A DNA stretch of 64,000 nucleotides. It comes from Rhodococcus sp. KRD197 (GTDB lineage: Bacteria > Actinomycetota > Actinomycetes > Mycobacteriales > Mycobacteriaceae). The translations under genes and the position numbers were made by a program. Positions 46,121-54,207 of the stretch are shown here, piece after piece (position 1 is the first letter of the stretch; every line of letters begins with the position of its first letter). The DNA is taken from the NCBI RefSeq assembly GCF_017168235.1, contig NZ_JABFAO010000004.1, positions 215,595-279,594 of the forward strand. The letters are read 5' to 3'. The notes under the pieces were generated by a model, which saw nothing but the letters and a program-made list of their open reading frames with translations, was not told the DNA's origin and did no database searches.

Positions 46121-46771
46121 TTGATAGGTCTGTACCGGCCGGGCACGTCCCCGATACACCGGCTCCCTGCGGGGGCGAAACTGATACTGCTGGTGACGAC
46201 GATTCTCGCGGTGGCAATTCTGGTGCGAACTCCACTTCAAGTGCTGGCGGTGGCCGCCGCAGTTGCCGCGCTGTTCGCGGTCGCGCGGATCCCGGCGAAA
46301 ATCGCGGTGGCGCAGTTGCGTCCGGTGCTGTGGATGCTGTTGATCATCGGGACGTTCCAGCTGATCATCACCTCCTGGCAACGCGCCGTCGTCGTCTGCG
46401 GAGTCCTGCTCATCTCGGTGGCCCTCGCCGCGCTGGTCACCGTCACCACCCGCGTGACCGCCATGCTCGATACCGTTACCCGTGCACTCGGGCCGTTGCG
46501 CCGTTTCGGCGTCGATCCCGAGCGGGTCGGTCTCATGCTCGCCCTGGCGATCCGCTGCATCCCCATGCTGGCGACGATCGTGCACGAGGTCTCGGAGGCA
46601 CGCAAAGCCCGCGGGCTGCAGTGGTCGATGACGGCGCTGGCCACACCCGTCCTCGTGCGGGCATTGCGCACCGCCGACGCGATGGGCGATGCACTCGTCG
46701 CGCGCGGCGTCGACGATGACTGGGATGACGACGACTGGGACGAGGATGACTGGGATGACGAGAGTGTGTGA
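46121..46771 (+). CDS. bioN: ECF transporter T component (BioN-like) with acidic Trp-Asp tail
   Basis: A 216-residue membrane protein of the CbiQ/BioN family. Hydrophobic segments surround the conserved coupling motif EARKARG, which contacts the ATPase. The TTG at 46121 (MIGLYRPGTSPIHRLPAGAKL) is the only good start, and the frame has no ATG near there, so a TTG start is inferred. The C-terminus is an unusual run of Asp and Trp (DDDWDDDDWDEDDWDDESV), not normal for the family. The next ligase follows six bases later. Confidence 0.85.
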   Translation: MIGLYRPGTSPIHRLPAGAKLILLVTTILAVAILVRTPLQVLAVAAAVAALFAVARIPAKIAVAQLRPVLWMLLIIGTFQLIITSWQRAVVVCGVLLISVALAALVTVTTRVTAMLDTVTRALGPLRRFGVDPERVGLMLALAIRCIPMLATIVHEVSEARKARGLQWSMTALATPVLVRALRTADAMGDALVARGVDDDWDDDDWDEDDWDDESV

Positions 46772-46777
46772 GGTGCC

Positions 46778-48181
46778 ATGTCCGAATTGTTGACCGACCG
46801 CATTGCCCGTCGCGTCGTCGAGATCCCGGATGCAGCGGCTGTTGTCGATCGCCGGGAAGTGGTGACGTACGCCGAGTTCTGGCACCGAGTCACGCGCACC
46901 GCGGCCGGGATGCGCGGCATGGCGCGGGTAGCGGTGTTGCCGACGTCGGATGTCTCCTCGCTCGTGGCGGTCGCCGCGGCGATGGCGTCGGGAACCGGGG
47001 TGGTGCTACTGCACCGGCACCTTCTCCCCGAACAGTTCACGCGGGTGATGGATCTCGCCCGCCCGGCCGCGGTACTGGCGGCGCCGAGTCAGCACCGACG
47101 GTTGCGGCAGTGGGGGTGTGATGACCCGGTGGCTGGTCTCGATGCAGACGGTTCGCACGGGAGAGCCGAGCCCGGCGACGAGATGCTTCTCGGTGTCACC
47201 TCGGGTACGACGGGTGAGCCGAAACTGTTCGTCCGCAACCAGCTGTCGTGGGCGCGCACGTTGGATCGCAGCGACGAGGTGTTCGACATCGGCCGCGGTG
47301 ATCGACTCTGCACCCCTGGTGTGCTCGACCACACCCACTTCCTCTACGGCGCGCTGCACGGGCTGACGTGCGGTGCGACGGTCGACGTGCGCCCCCTCGT
47401 CGCGGCGGTGGCCGATGAGCCGACCCATCTGTATTCGGTGCCGACCATCGCGTGGGATCTCGTCCGATCCGGCGTCGACTCCGTTCCCAGTGTCCGCGCC
47501 GTGCTCTCGAGCGCGGCGCGTTGGCCGACCCAAGGCCGAGTCGCACTGCAGACCGTGCTGCCGAACGCGTCGCTCACGCATTTCTACGGCGCCTCGGAGC
47601 TGAGCTTCGTCTCCTACGATCGTGGCGTCGATCCCGGAGCCGGAACCTTGTTCGACGGGGTCGAGGCCGACGTTCGCGACAGCATCGTCCATGTTCGCAG
47701 CGACATGCTTTTCGACGGCTACCTCACCGAATCCGGTGTGACAGGCGGGCCGGTGGACGGGTGGATGACGGTGGGCGACAGGGGGACGGTGGACGGCCGC
47801 GCGTTGACGCTACTGGGGCGCGGCAGTGAGGTGATCAATCGCTCGGGACTGAAAGTCGAACTGGCGCCGATCGAGGCGGCGGCGCTCGAGGTGCCCGGGG
47901 TCGCCGAGGCGGCCTGCATCGGGGTGCCGGACGAGCGGATGGGTGAGGTACCCGGACTGGCGGTGGTGCTCGGCCCGCAGCGGCCTGAGATTGCCGATAT
48001 CCGTAGGCATCTTCGTGCTGTGCTGCCGAGCCCGAGCATGCCCGCACGCATACTCGTCGTCGACGAGCTTCCGCACACTCCGCGCGGCAAGCTCGACCGT
48101 CACAGCTTGGGCGCCACCTTCGCCACCGAGCGCACGGACCCGTCCACCACGAACCACAGGGTGAGCGCGCCGCCCTCGTAG
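46778..48181 (+). CDS. ANL-family acyl-CoA ligase, second copy
   Basis: A 467-residue acyl-CoA synthetase. Motifs run in order: GVTSGTTGEPKLFVRNQ (phosphate loop), DHTHFLYGALHG, THFYGASELSFVSYD, MTVGDRGTVDGRALTLLGRGSEVINRSGLKVELAPIE (hinge and ribose-binding Asp) and HTPRGKLDRHSLG with the catalytic Lys. It is closer to normal length than the first copy in this operon. Its last 82 bases overlap the end of the convergent acyl-ACP thioesterase gene, with different frames used on the two strands. The substrate is unknown. Confidence 0.85.
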   Translation: MSELLTDRIARRVVEIPDAAAVVDRREVVTYAEFWHRVTRTAAGMRGMARVAVLPTSDVSSLVAVAAAMASGTGVVLLHRHLLPEQFTRVMDLARPAAVLAAPSQHRRLRQWGCDDPVAGLDADGSHGRAEPGDEMLLGVTSGTTGEPKLFVRNQLSWARTLDRSDEVFDIGRGDRLCTPGVLDHTHFLYGALHGLTCGATVDVRPLVAAVADEPTHLYSVPTIAWDLVRSGVDSVPSVRAVLSSAARWPTQGRVALQTVLPNASLTHFYGASELSFVSYDRGVDPGAGTLFDGVEADVRDSIVHVRSDMLFDGYLTESGVTGGPVDGWMTVGDRGTVDGRALTLLGRGSEVINRSGLKVELAPIEAAALEVPGVAEAACIGVPDERMGEVPGLAVVLGPQRPEIADIRRHLRAVLPSPSMPARILVVDELPHTPRGKLDRHSLGATFATERTDPSTTNHRVSAPPS

Positions 48182-48879
48182 CGGTGGCGGATGATGACGT
48201 GCTCGCTCGCGAGGATGGGCGAGAGATACTCGATCACGGCTCGGTGCGGCTCGCGCACCAACTCGGTGTGAGTGACCAGGAACTCTTCGACGGCATGCCA
48301 GTACGCGGCATTGTTGACGTGGTTGAACGAGTCGATGTCCGTGGCGCGCAACGGGAACGGTGTGTCGGTCTCGGATGCGTCGGGCACCGGTTCGGTGAGC
48401 CATGCTTTCCACCGAAGTCGGTGCTCGTCGGTGGTGCGGGCCAACAATTCCAGAGCCTCGTCGCTGATGCGCGTGGGCATTCCGGTGGTTGCGCTGATGT
48501 TGATCCAGAACCCCTCGGTCTCGATCGAGGCGCCCTTGCCGCTGGAGATCTGCACGCGCATGTTCGACCATCGCGTCGACATCGAGGAACACCAGCGTCG
48601 CATGTGCACCCGGTCCGGGAAGTGCACCGGTTCGATGACGTCGATGACCGTGCGGCGGACGATCCAGAACGGATCGGTGGCATGTAACGGCGTCGCGTCG
48701 AGGTTGTCCGAGCCGATGTCCTGGAGATACCGGGCGATGCCGTCGAACCGCAGGCGATTATCGGGATCGACGTCGGCGGTGCGAACGGTCCAGCCCGTCT
48801 CGAATCCTTCGCCGACCGGGGGCGGCGGGGCAAGTTCGTCGGTGAAGCTCTGGGGTTCGGTGCCGGCTCCGGTGGTCAC
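48100..48879 (-). CDS. Acyl-ACP thioesterase (FatA/FatB-like)
   Basis: A 259-residue double hot-dog protein: VRTADVDPDNRLRFDGIARYLQDIGSDNLDA begins the first hot-dog (FatA/TesA-like Asp and helix), and DIDSFNHVNNAAYWHAVEEF supplies the catalytic His/Asn-type residues of the second. Such thioesterases release free fatty acids from ACP. In Mycobacteriales, which use FAS-I for bulk synthesis, the donor could be FAS-II or a polyketide-type carrier. It overlaps the end of the convergent ligase gene by 82 bases. The ATG at 48879 fits the conserved start. Confidence 0.85.
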   Translation of the reverse strand: MTTGAGTEPQSFTDELAPPPPVGEGFETGWTVRTADVDPDNRLRFDGIARYLQDIGSDNLDATPLHATDPFWIVRRTVIDVIEPVHFPDRVHMRRWCSSMSTRWSNMRVQISSGKGASIETEGFWINISATTGMPTRISDEALELLARTTDEHRLRWKAWLTEPVPDASETDTPFPLRATDIDSFNHVNNAAYWHAVEEFLVTHTELVREPHRAVIEYLSPILASEHVIIRHRYEGGALTLWFVVDGSVRSVAKVAPKL

Positions 48880-48961
48880 AGGCGTGCTCCTCGTCTCGGG
48901 GTCGGTGCTCGCGCTCGAACCTACCCCCTGACTCCGTCAGAGCAATCCCTGGAGCCTTCCG

Positions 48962-50407
48962 TCAGAGCACCCGGCGCGCTTTCATGCCGTCGAACACGTC
49001 GCCGACGCGGACGACGTCGCCGCGCTGGGGTGCGTGGACCATCTGACCGTTGCCGATGTAGATCGCGACGTGCCCGGGGCCGGCCGACTGCCAGTTCCCG
49101 AAGAGCAGGTCGCCCGGCTGCGCCATTTCCAGCGGAATCTCGGTGCCCACATTCCACTGGGTTTCAGAGGTGCGGGGGAGCGTCACGGCACCGGCCGACG
49201 CGCGGTACATCGCATACGAGGTCAGGCCGGAGCAGTCGAACCCGCCGCCGGACGGACCGTTGATGTTGCCGCCGCCCCAGACGTAGGGGAGGCCGAGGTA
49301 GTCCATCGCCGAGTTGACCGCGCGGGCCCCGATGGTGCCGAGATCGAGGGACGAGAACGGGTTGAGCAGCGCCGCGAACTGCCTCTCGGTGGCGCGGATC
49401 TTCGCCACGTATGGCTTGGTCTGATTCTCGTAGTCCGGTAGGCCCGAGGGCATTCCGCCCGACCGAAGCACAGCGCCGGCGCCGGCGTTGTAACCGGCCA
49501 GGGTCAGATCCAGGGAATCGCCGGATACCCGGCCCTGCGACTTCCACTGCTCGACCTGCTTGTTGATGTCACAGAGCAGGTTGCCCGAAGCCATGACGGA
49601 ATCGGCAATGCCGTTGACGTCGGCGACACCGTCTCCGTCGGCATCCTTGCCGTACTTGGCCCAGGTGCCGGGCATGAACTGGCCCGGGCCTCGGGCTCCG
49701 CTGCTCGATACCGGGGCGGTGGGCCCGTGACGGAACCCGTTCTCGGCCGCGTAGAGGGCGGCGATGGTAGGGGCGTTGACACCGTCGCAGATGGCACCGG
49801 CTTTCATCAGCCACGGCACGAAGGCGGTGATCGCGCCGATGGGGGAGGTCGAGACTCCGGTGAACGTGGCGGGCATACCAGGGAACAGTGCACGCCGAAT
49901 GGCTTCGGCGGCGGGCATGAACGCGGTCTGGGACGCGAGTTCGCCGAGAGAGAAGGTCGATGTGCCGAATTGCATGCCGCCTGCACTGCTCGGGAAGATC
50001 GACGAGAACGCCGCTCCTGCAGAGGGAACCGTCGCGGAGACAGCGGCAGTGGAGACGATGGAGTTGGTCGTCGCGGGCTCGGCGGGCGGCCCGCTCTCGG
50101 ACTCGGCCGGGTCCGCCGGGTCGGACGGCTCTGCGTCCTCGGGCGCCGGGGGTAGCAGGGGTTCGGCCGCGCCCTCGACGGCGGCTGCTGCGTCCTCGAG
50201 CATTGTCTCGGCGGTCTCACGAGCCGGCTCGGGTAGTGCGCCGAGCATGTCGTCCAGTTGCTTCTGCAGTGCAGGTGCCGATTCTTCCGCGGATGCGGCA
50301 ATACCTGCAGCACCGTCCGCGATCTCCGGGGGTAGTTCCGTGCCTGCTGCCACTCCTGCGGCGGACACGATTACCGCAACGATGACTGCGATGGGGTCGC
50401 CTGCCAT
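48962..50407 (-). CDS. Cell-wall hydrolase: lytic transglycosylase plus NlpC/P60 peptidase
   Basis: A 481-residue protein with a hydrophobic N-terminus (AVIVAVIVSAAGVAAG), an Ala/Pro/Glu-rich linker (to about residue 130), a soluble-lytic-transglycosylase domain (TIAALYAAENGFRHGPTAPVSSSGARGPGQFMPGTWAKYG, LTLAGYNAGAGAV) containing a Ca-binding-like DADGDGVADVN loop, and a C-terminal NlpC/P60 domain with Cys in GGFDCSGLTSYAMY and His in PGHVAIYIGNG. It could cut both glycan and stem peptide. The signal is atypical, lacking a clear n-region. A CRP-like site lies about 55-70 bases upstream. Confidence 0.87.
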   Translation of the reverse strand: MAGDPIAVIVAVIVSAAGVAAGTELPPEIADGAAGIAASAEESAPALQKQLDDMLGALPEPARETAETMLEDAAAAVEGAAEPLLPPAPEDAEPSDPADPAESESGPPAEPATTNSIVSTAAVSATVPSAGAAFSSIFPSSAGGMQFGTSTFSLGELASQTAFMPAAEAIRRALFPGMPATFTGVSTSPIGAITAFVPWLMKAGAICDGVNAPTIAALYAAENGFRHGPTAPVSSSGARGPGQFMPGTWAKYGKDADGDGVADVNGIADSVMASGNLLCDINKQVEQWKSQGRVSGDSLDLTLAGYNAGAGAVLRSGGMPSGLPDYENQTKPYVAKIRATERQFAALLNPFSSLDLGTIGARAVNSAMDYLGLPYVWGGGNINGPSGGGFDCSGLTSYAMYRASAGAVTLPRTSETQWNVGTEIPLEMAQPGDLLFGNWQSAGPGHVAIYIGNGQMVHAPQRGDVVRVGDVFDGMKARRVL

Positions 50408-50462
50408 GTAACAACTCCTGGTGCTCGCGCTCTCCCCGACCTTGTCGTACCGAACTCATCTC

Positions 50463-50478
50463 AGTGAGCTGGCTCACA
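50463..50478. promoter_or_regulatory. CRP/FNR-type palindrome between the wall hydrolase and RidA genes
   Basis: AGTGA-GCTGGC-TCACA matches the TGTGA-N6-TCACA operator of actinobacterial CRP/GlxR proteins at nine of ten core positions. It lies in the 170-base divergent region, about 55 bases from the hydrolase start. Confidence 0.55.
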
Positions 50479-50580
50479 TCATCATGCACTGTCGGTGCGG
50501 ATTGCGGAGCGTTATAGAACGCGTACCAGTTCTGTGAACCGTTACATTGAGATTCGTATTCGTCACAGAAGGAGCGCGTC

Positions 50581-50976
50581 ATCGACAAGCAGGTGCTGTC
50601 ACCAAGCACAGTGTGGGATCCGGGTGCCCAGTTGTTGTCCCAATGCGTGGTCGTCCGCGACGTCGAGCGGACGCTCTACCTGTCCGGGCAGACCGCGATC
50701 ACAGCCGACGGTAGCTTCGACGGCGTCGGGGACGTGGACGCGCAGATTCGCCTGTCGTTCGAGAACATCCGGCTGATCCTCGACGCGGCGGGCGGTGCGC
50801 TGGACAACGTCGTGAAGTTGACGGTCTACTTCCGCGATATCGGCGACCTCGACATCTACACCGGCATCCTCGGCGAGCTGTTCCCCGAGACCAGACCAGC
50901 GCAGACCGTCGTCGAGGTCGCTCGTCTCGCGATGCCTGAGTTGCTGGTCGAGATAGAGGCGGTAGCGGTGCTGTAG
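50581..50976 (+). CDS. RidA family protein with unclear start codon
   Basis: A protein of about 127-131 residues of the RidA (YjgF) family: LYLSGQTAITADG, IRLSFENIRLILDAAGG, VVKLTVYFRD and FPETRPAQTVVEVARLAMPELLVEIEAVA. RidA hydrolyses reactive enamines/imines formed by PLP enzymes; the RPA arginine that holds the substrate carboxylate is present (ETRPAQT). The nearest ordinary start is a GTG at 50593, but AGAAGGAG (50566-50573) is ideally placed for the ATC at 50581, and the residues between (I-D-K-Q) resemble normal family N-termini. The start is drawn at 50581 as a hypothesis. Confidence 0.8.
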   Translation: MDKQVLSPSTVWDPGAQLLSQCVVVRDVERTLYLSGQTAITADGSFDGVGDVDAQIRLSFENIRLILDAAGGALDNVVKLTVYFRDIGDLDIYTGILGELFPETRPAQTVVEVARLAMPELLVEIEAVAVL

Positions 50977-50991
50977 GTCCGGTCGCTGTGG

Positions 50992-51555
50992 CTAGGGCAC
51001 CAGGGTTGCCCAGTAGTCGGAGAAGCGGATTCCGATCGCTGCGATCACCACCGCGTACCAGACGGCGAGAATCGTCCAACGCCATTCGACGAACAGGCCG
51101 CCCACCCGTGAGTTGCCGACCAGCTGTGAGAGCGCGACCACGAGGATCGGCATCGTCACCGCCCACACCACCATGCAGTACGGACACAACGCGCCGATCA
51201 CGTACAAGCTTTCGTAGATCAGCCAGTGTACGAACACTGCGCCGAGCAGGGTGCCCAAGGTCAGGCCCAGCCAGTACCAGTGCGGCAGAGCGATGCGTGC
51301 GAGCGTCAGTACACCGGTGACGAGGACGACGGTGAATGCGACTATGCCGATGATCGGATTGGGGAATCCGAACAGGGCGGCCTGCTCCGTGGTCATCACC
51401 GTGCCGCACGAGAGGACCGGATTCAGGCTGCACGACGGCACGTACGAGGCGTCCTGGAGGAGCTCGATGCGTTCGATGGTCAACGCCAGTGCGGCGAGCA
51501 GACCGAGGAATCCGCCGACCGTGAGGACCCAGGCGGTGGCGCGGGCAGGCTTCAC
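50992..51555 (-). CDS. Vitamin K epoxide reductase (VKOR) family protein
   Basis: A 187-residue membrane protein with four to five hydrophobic segments. The loop cysteines CSLNPVLSCGTV and the redox motif CPYC in IGALCPYCMVVWAV are both present. Bacterial VKOR replaces DsbB and re-oxidises DsbA-like thiol oxidases using quinone. The next gene downstream of its start on the same strand is a DsbA-like protein, eight bases away, so the two form a disulfide-forming pair. Confidence 0.93.
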   Translation of the reverse strand: MKPARATAWVLTVGGFLGLLAALALTIERIELLQDASYVPSCSLNPVLSCGTVMTTEQAALFGFPNPIIGIVAFTVVLVTGVLTLARIALPHWYWLGLTLGTLLGAVFVHWLIYESLYVIGALCPYCMVVWAVTMPILVVALSQLVGNSRVGGLFVEWRWTILAVWYAVVIAAIGIRFSDYWATLVP

Positions 51556-51563
51556 TGCGGGGC

Positions 51564-52289
51564 CTACTTCGCGTCGGCGATTGCGGTGCGCAGGCCGTCC
51601 GGACTCGGGTTGGCCACCACGGTGCCGTTGACCGAGACGGTCGGGGTGCCGGTGACGCCGGACTCGAGCACGGTCTGCGTCGTAGTCGCCACGAAGTCGT
51701 TGTAGCTGCCGTCGGTGATGCAGCTCGCGAGTTCGGAGCTGTCGACCCCTGCTGTCTCGGCGATGGCGATCAGCTCGTCGTCGCTCAGTCCGGCGCCGCC
51801 CTCAGCGGGTTGCTGCGCGAACATTGCCTCGTGCCAGCTCGGCCACGCGGCCATGTCGGCTTCGGCGACGCAGATGCCGGCGTTGGCGGCGCGAGTGGAG
51901 TAATTGGTCGACGACGCTCGATCCAGGATCGAGATCGGCGTGTAATCCACGGCGATCGTGTTGTCGGCGGTCAGCTCGGAGAGCGTGTCCCCGCTGAGGG
52001 CTTCGAACTGCTTGCACGCCGGGCACTGGAAGTCTTCGACGACCGTGACGACGACGTCGGCGTCGGGATCACCGATTCTGATGGCCCCGTCCGCGGTGAC
52101 CGCCGACGGGGTGGCACCGGTTGCGGTGTCATCGGAGTTCTTGGAGGCGATACTGAAACCGATGACCGCGATCAGGGCGATGAGTACCGCCGCGACGCCG
52201 AGTTGGATCAGCGTGCGGCTGCCCCTGTCCTTCTTGCCCTGCATAGCCGCCGTGGCCGCCTGTGCCTTCTTCTTGCTGTTGTTGCTCAC
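51564..52289 (-). CDS. DsbA-like membrane-anchored thioredoxin
   Basis: A 241-residue protein with a basic cytoplasmic start (SNNSKKKAQAATAAMQGKKD), a membrane anchor (LIQLGVAAVLIALIAVIGFSIA) and a thioredoxin-fold domain containing CPAC in EDFQCPACKQFE and the cis-Pro in GVTGTPTVSVNG. Two more cysteines (GICVAE, ASCITD) probably form the second, structural disulfide of actinobacterial DsbA. It is the likely partner of the VKOR encoded next. The GTG at 52289 is preferred over the much longer open frame. Confidence 0.92.
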   Translation of the reverse strand: MSNNSKKKAQAATAAMQGKKDRGSRTLIQLGVAAVLIALIAVIGFSIASKNSDDTATGATPSAVTADGAIRIGDPDADVVVTVVEDFQCPACKQFEALSGDTLSELTADNTIAVDYTPISILDRASSTNYSTRAANAGICVAEADMAAWPSWHEAMFAQQPAEGGAGLSDDELIAIAETAGVDSSELASCITDGSYNDFVATTTQTVLESGVTGTPTVSVNGTVVANPSPDGLRTAIADAK

Positions 52290-52389
52290 TGCGAAAGGTC
52301 CCTTGCTCGCCGAACTCGTCCAAGTCCTAAGCCAGGATAGGGGTACGAACCTGAGCCCTGGCTGTGAGTGCCGGTCAAGTGAAGGCCGG

Positions 52390-52827
52390 TCAGGTGAGTG
52401 AGATGAGCCGTTCGATCGCGTAGCCGTATCCGGCCACGCCGAAGCCTGCGATGACACCGCTGGCGATGGGCGAGACGAAGGAGTGGTGCCGGAACTCCTC
52501 GCGGGCGTGGACGTTGCTGATGTGGACCTCGATGATCGGGATCTCCGGAACGACGAGGGCGTCGCGGAGGGCGACCGACGTATGCGTCAGGCCACCGGGA
52601 TTGATGACGATGCCCGAAGCCACTCCGCGGGCCTCGTGGATCCAGTCGATGAGCTGGCCCTCGTGGTTGGACTGTTCGGCGCGGACTGTGCGGCCGTGTG
52701 CAGCGGCGGTCTGCTGGCACAGTGCGACCACGTCGGCGAGCGTTTCCTGGCCGTACACCTCGGGCTGACGGGTACCGAGCATGTTCAGGTTCGGCCCGTT
52801 CAACAGCAGGATGTGTCCGTCGGCCAT
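52390..52827 (-). CDS. aroQ: Type II 3-dehydroquinate dehydratase
   Basis: A 145-residue enzyme of the shikimate pathway, normal in length for type [22 protein letters not shown] carries the catalytic loop Arg20 and Tyr25; [16 protein letters not shown] and [17 protein letters not shown] carry the Asn and His of the active site. It acts as a dodecamer, dehydrating 3-dehydroquinate to 3-dehydroshikimate. It stands alone, away from other aro genes, with the divergent MFS gene starting 68 bases away. Confidence 0.97.
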   Translation of the reverse strand: MADGHILLLNGPNLNMLGTRQPEVYGQETLADVVALCQQTAAAHGRTVRAEQSNHEGQLIDWIHEARGVASGIVINPGGLTHTSVALRDALVVPEIPIIEVHISNVHAREEFRHHSFVSPIASGVIAGFGVAGYGYAIERLISLT

Positions 52828-52894
52828 GTCGTCTGCTCACTTTCTCGTGGTCGAGTCGCGCAGGCTGCAATCTTTTCACAGCGCACCCGGCACA

Positions 52895-54181
52895 ATGATT
52901 GCAGTGAGAACTGTGTGGGTGGTTTGGGGCGTCGGTGTGTTCGCCTACATCGTCGGGGTTCTGCACCGGACCTCGTTCGGTGTCGCGGGTCTCGACGCCG
53001 CCGACCGTTTCGCAGTCAGCCCGTCGTTGCTCTCCCTGTTCGTCGTGTTGCAGATCGTCGTCTACGCCGGGATGCAGATCCCGGCGGGTGCGATCCTCGA
53101 TCGGGTCGGCTCGCGCAAGATGATCGCGCTCGGGGCCCTGTTGATGGTGATCGCGCAGCTCGTGCTCGCGACGACGGCGTCCCTGCCGGTTGCGGTCGGT
53201 GCTCGAGCGCTCGTGGGGGTCGGTGATGCCCTGACGTTCATCTCGGTGCTTCGTCTCGTACCGCAGTGGTTCGACAACCGGCGAGTTCCCATCGTGTCGC
53301 AGTTGACCGGCTTGCTCGGGCAGTCGGGGCAGATTCTCTCGGCGGTGCCGTTCCTTATGATTCTGCACGGGTCGGGCTGGACGTTCGCCTTCGCGAGTGC
53401 GGCCTCGCTCGGATTGTTGGCGTTCGTGCTGGCGCTGGCGCTGATCCGCAATTCCCCGCCCGGTGCCGAAGTATTGACCGAGCCGACCACGATACGGGAA
53501 ACGCTGGCGACGATCGGTCGGGTGTGGAAGCGGCCGGGCACCAAGCTCGGCTTCTTCACGCACATGGGGACTCAGTTCTCGATCACGGTGTTCGCGCTGC
53601 TGTGGGGAATTCCGTATCTCACCACGGCGCAGGGGTTGTCGACCACTGCGGCAGGAACGCTGCTGTCGCTGTCGGTGATCTCGGCGGTCATCTCCGGTAT
53701 CGGACTGGGCATTCTGACGGGCCGGTACCCGATGCGTCGGTCGTGGCTGGTGCTCACGATCATGGTCAGCAATGCCGCGATCTGGGCTGTTGTGCTGGCG
53801 CTGCCAGGCCCGGCTCCTCTGTGGTTGCTGGTGGTGCTGGTGGTTGTCGTCTCGGTCGGTGGCCCGGGCAGCGTCATCGGGTTCGACTATGCGCGTACGT
53901 TCAATCCGAGTGCGAATCTCGGCACCGCGCAGGGCATGGTCAATGTCGGCGGCTTTCTGGCCTCGCTCCTGGTCATCGCGGCCATCGGTGGGGTTCTGCA
54001 AGTGATGGGCGGGTATACCTTCGAGGCTTTCCGGGTGGCGTTTCTCGCCCAGTACCCGGTGTGGTTCATCGCGATCGTCGGCGTTCTGCTTACCCGTCGT
54101 TCGACACGCAAAGAACTGGCGGAGGAGGGCATCTATCCGCACACGATGCGCGAGGTTCTGCAGCGCTTTCGTGACCGGTAG
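52895..54181 (+). CDS. MFS transporter
   Basis: A 428-residue transporter with about 12 membrane segments. The signature loop GAILDRVGSRKMIALGALL (D-R-x-G-x-R/K-x) after segment 2 is clear, and the second half repeats it near GRYPMRRSW. A cytoplasmic loop near residue 200 separates the halves. The family resembles the nitrate/organic-anion or sugar-phosphate type, but no substrate can be assigned. The ATG at 52895 is chosen; a GTG at 52904 is an alternative. The longer open frame overlaps aroQ. Confidence 0.88.
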   Translation: MIAVRTVWVVWGVGVFAYIVGVLHRTSFGVAGLDAADRFAVSPSLLSLFVVLQIVVYAGMQIPAGAILDRVGSRKMIALGALLMVIAQLVLATTASLPVAVGARALVGVGDALTFISVLRLVPQWFDNRRVPIVSQLTGLLGQSGQILSAVPFLMILHGSGWTFAFASAASLGLLAFVLALALIRNSPPGAEVLTEPTTIRETLATIGRVWKRPGTKLGFFTHMGTQFSITVFALLWGIPYLTTAQGLSTTAAGTLLSLSVISAVISGIGLGILTGRYPMRRSWLVLTIMVSNAAIWAVVLALPGPAPLWLLVVLVVVVSVGGPGSVIGFDYARTFNPSANLGTAQGMVNVGGFLASLLVIAAIGGVLQVMGGYTFEAFRVAFLAQYPVWFIAIVGVLLTRRSTRKELAEEGIYPHTMREVLQRFRDR

Positions 54182-54207
54182 TGGCCGACACACATCAGCA
54201 CGGCACA

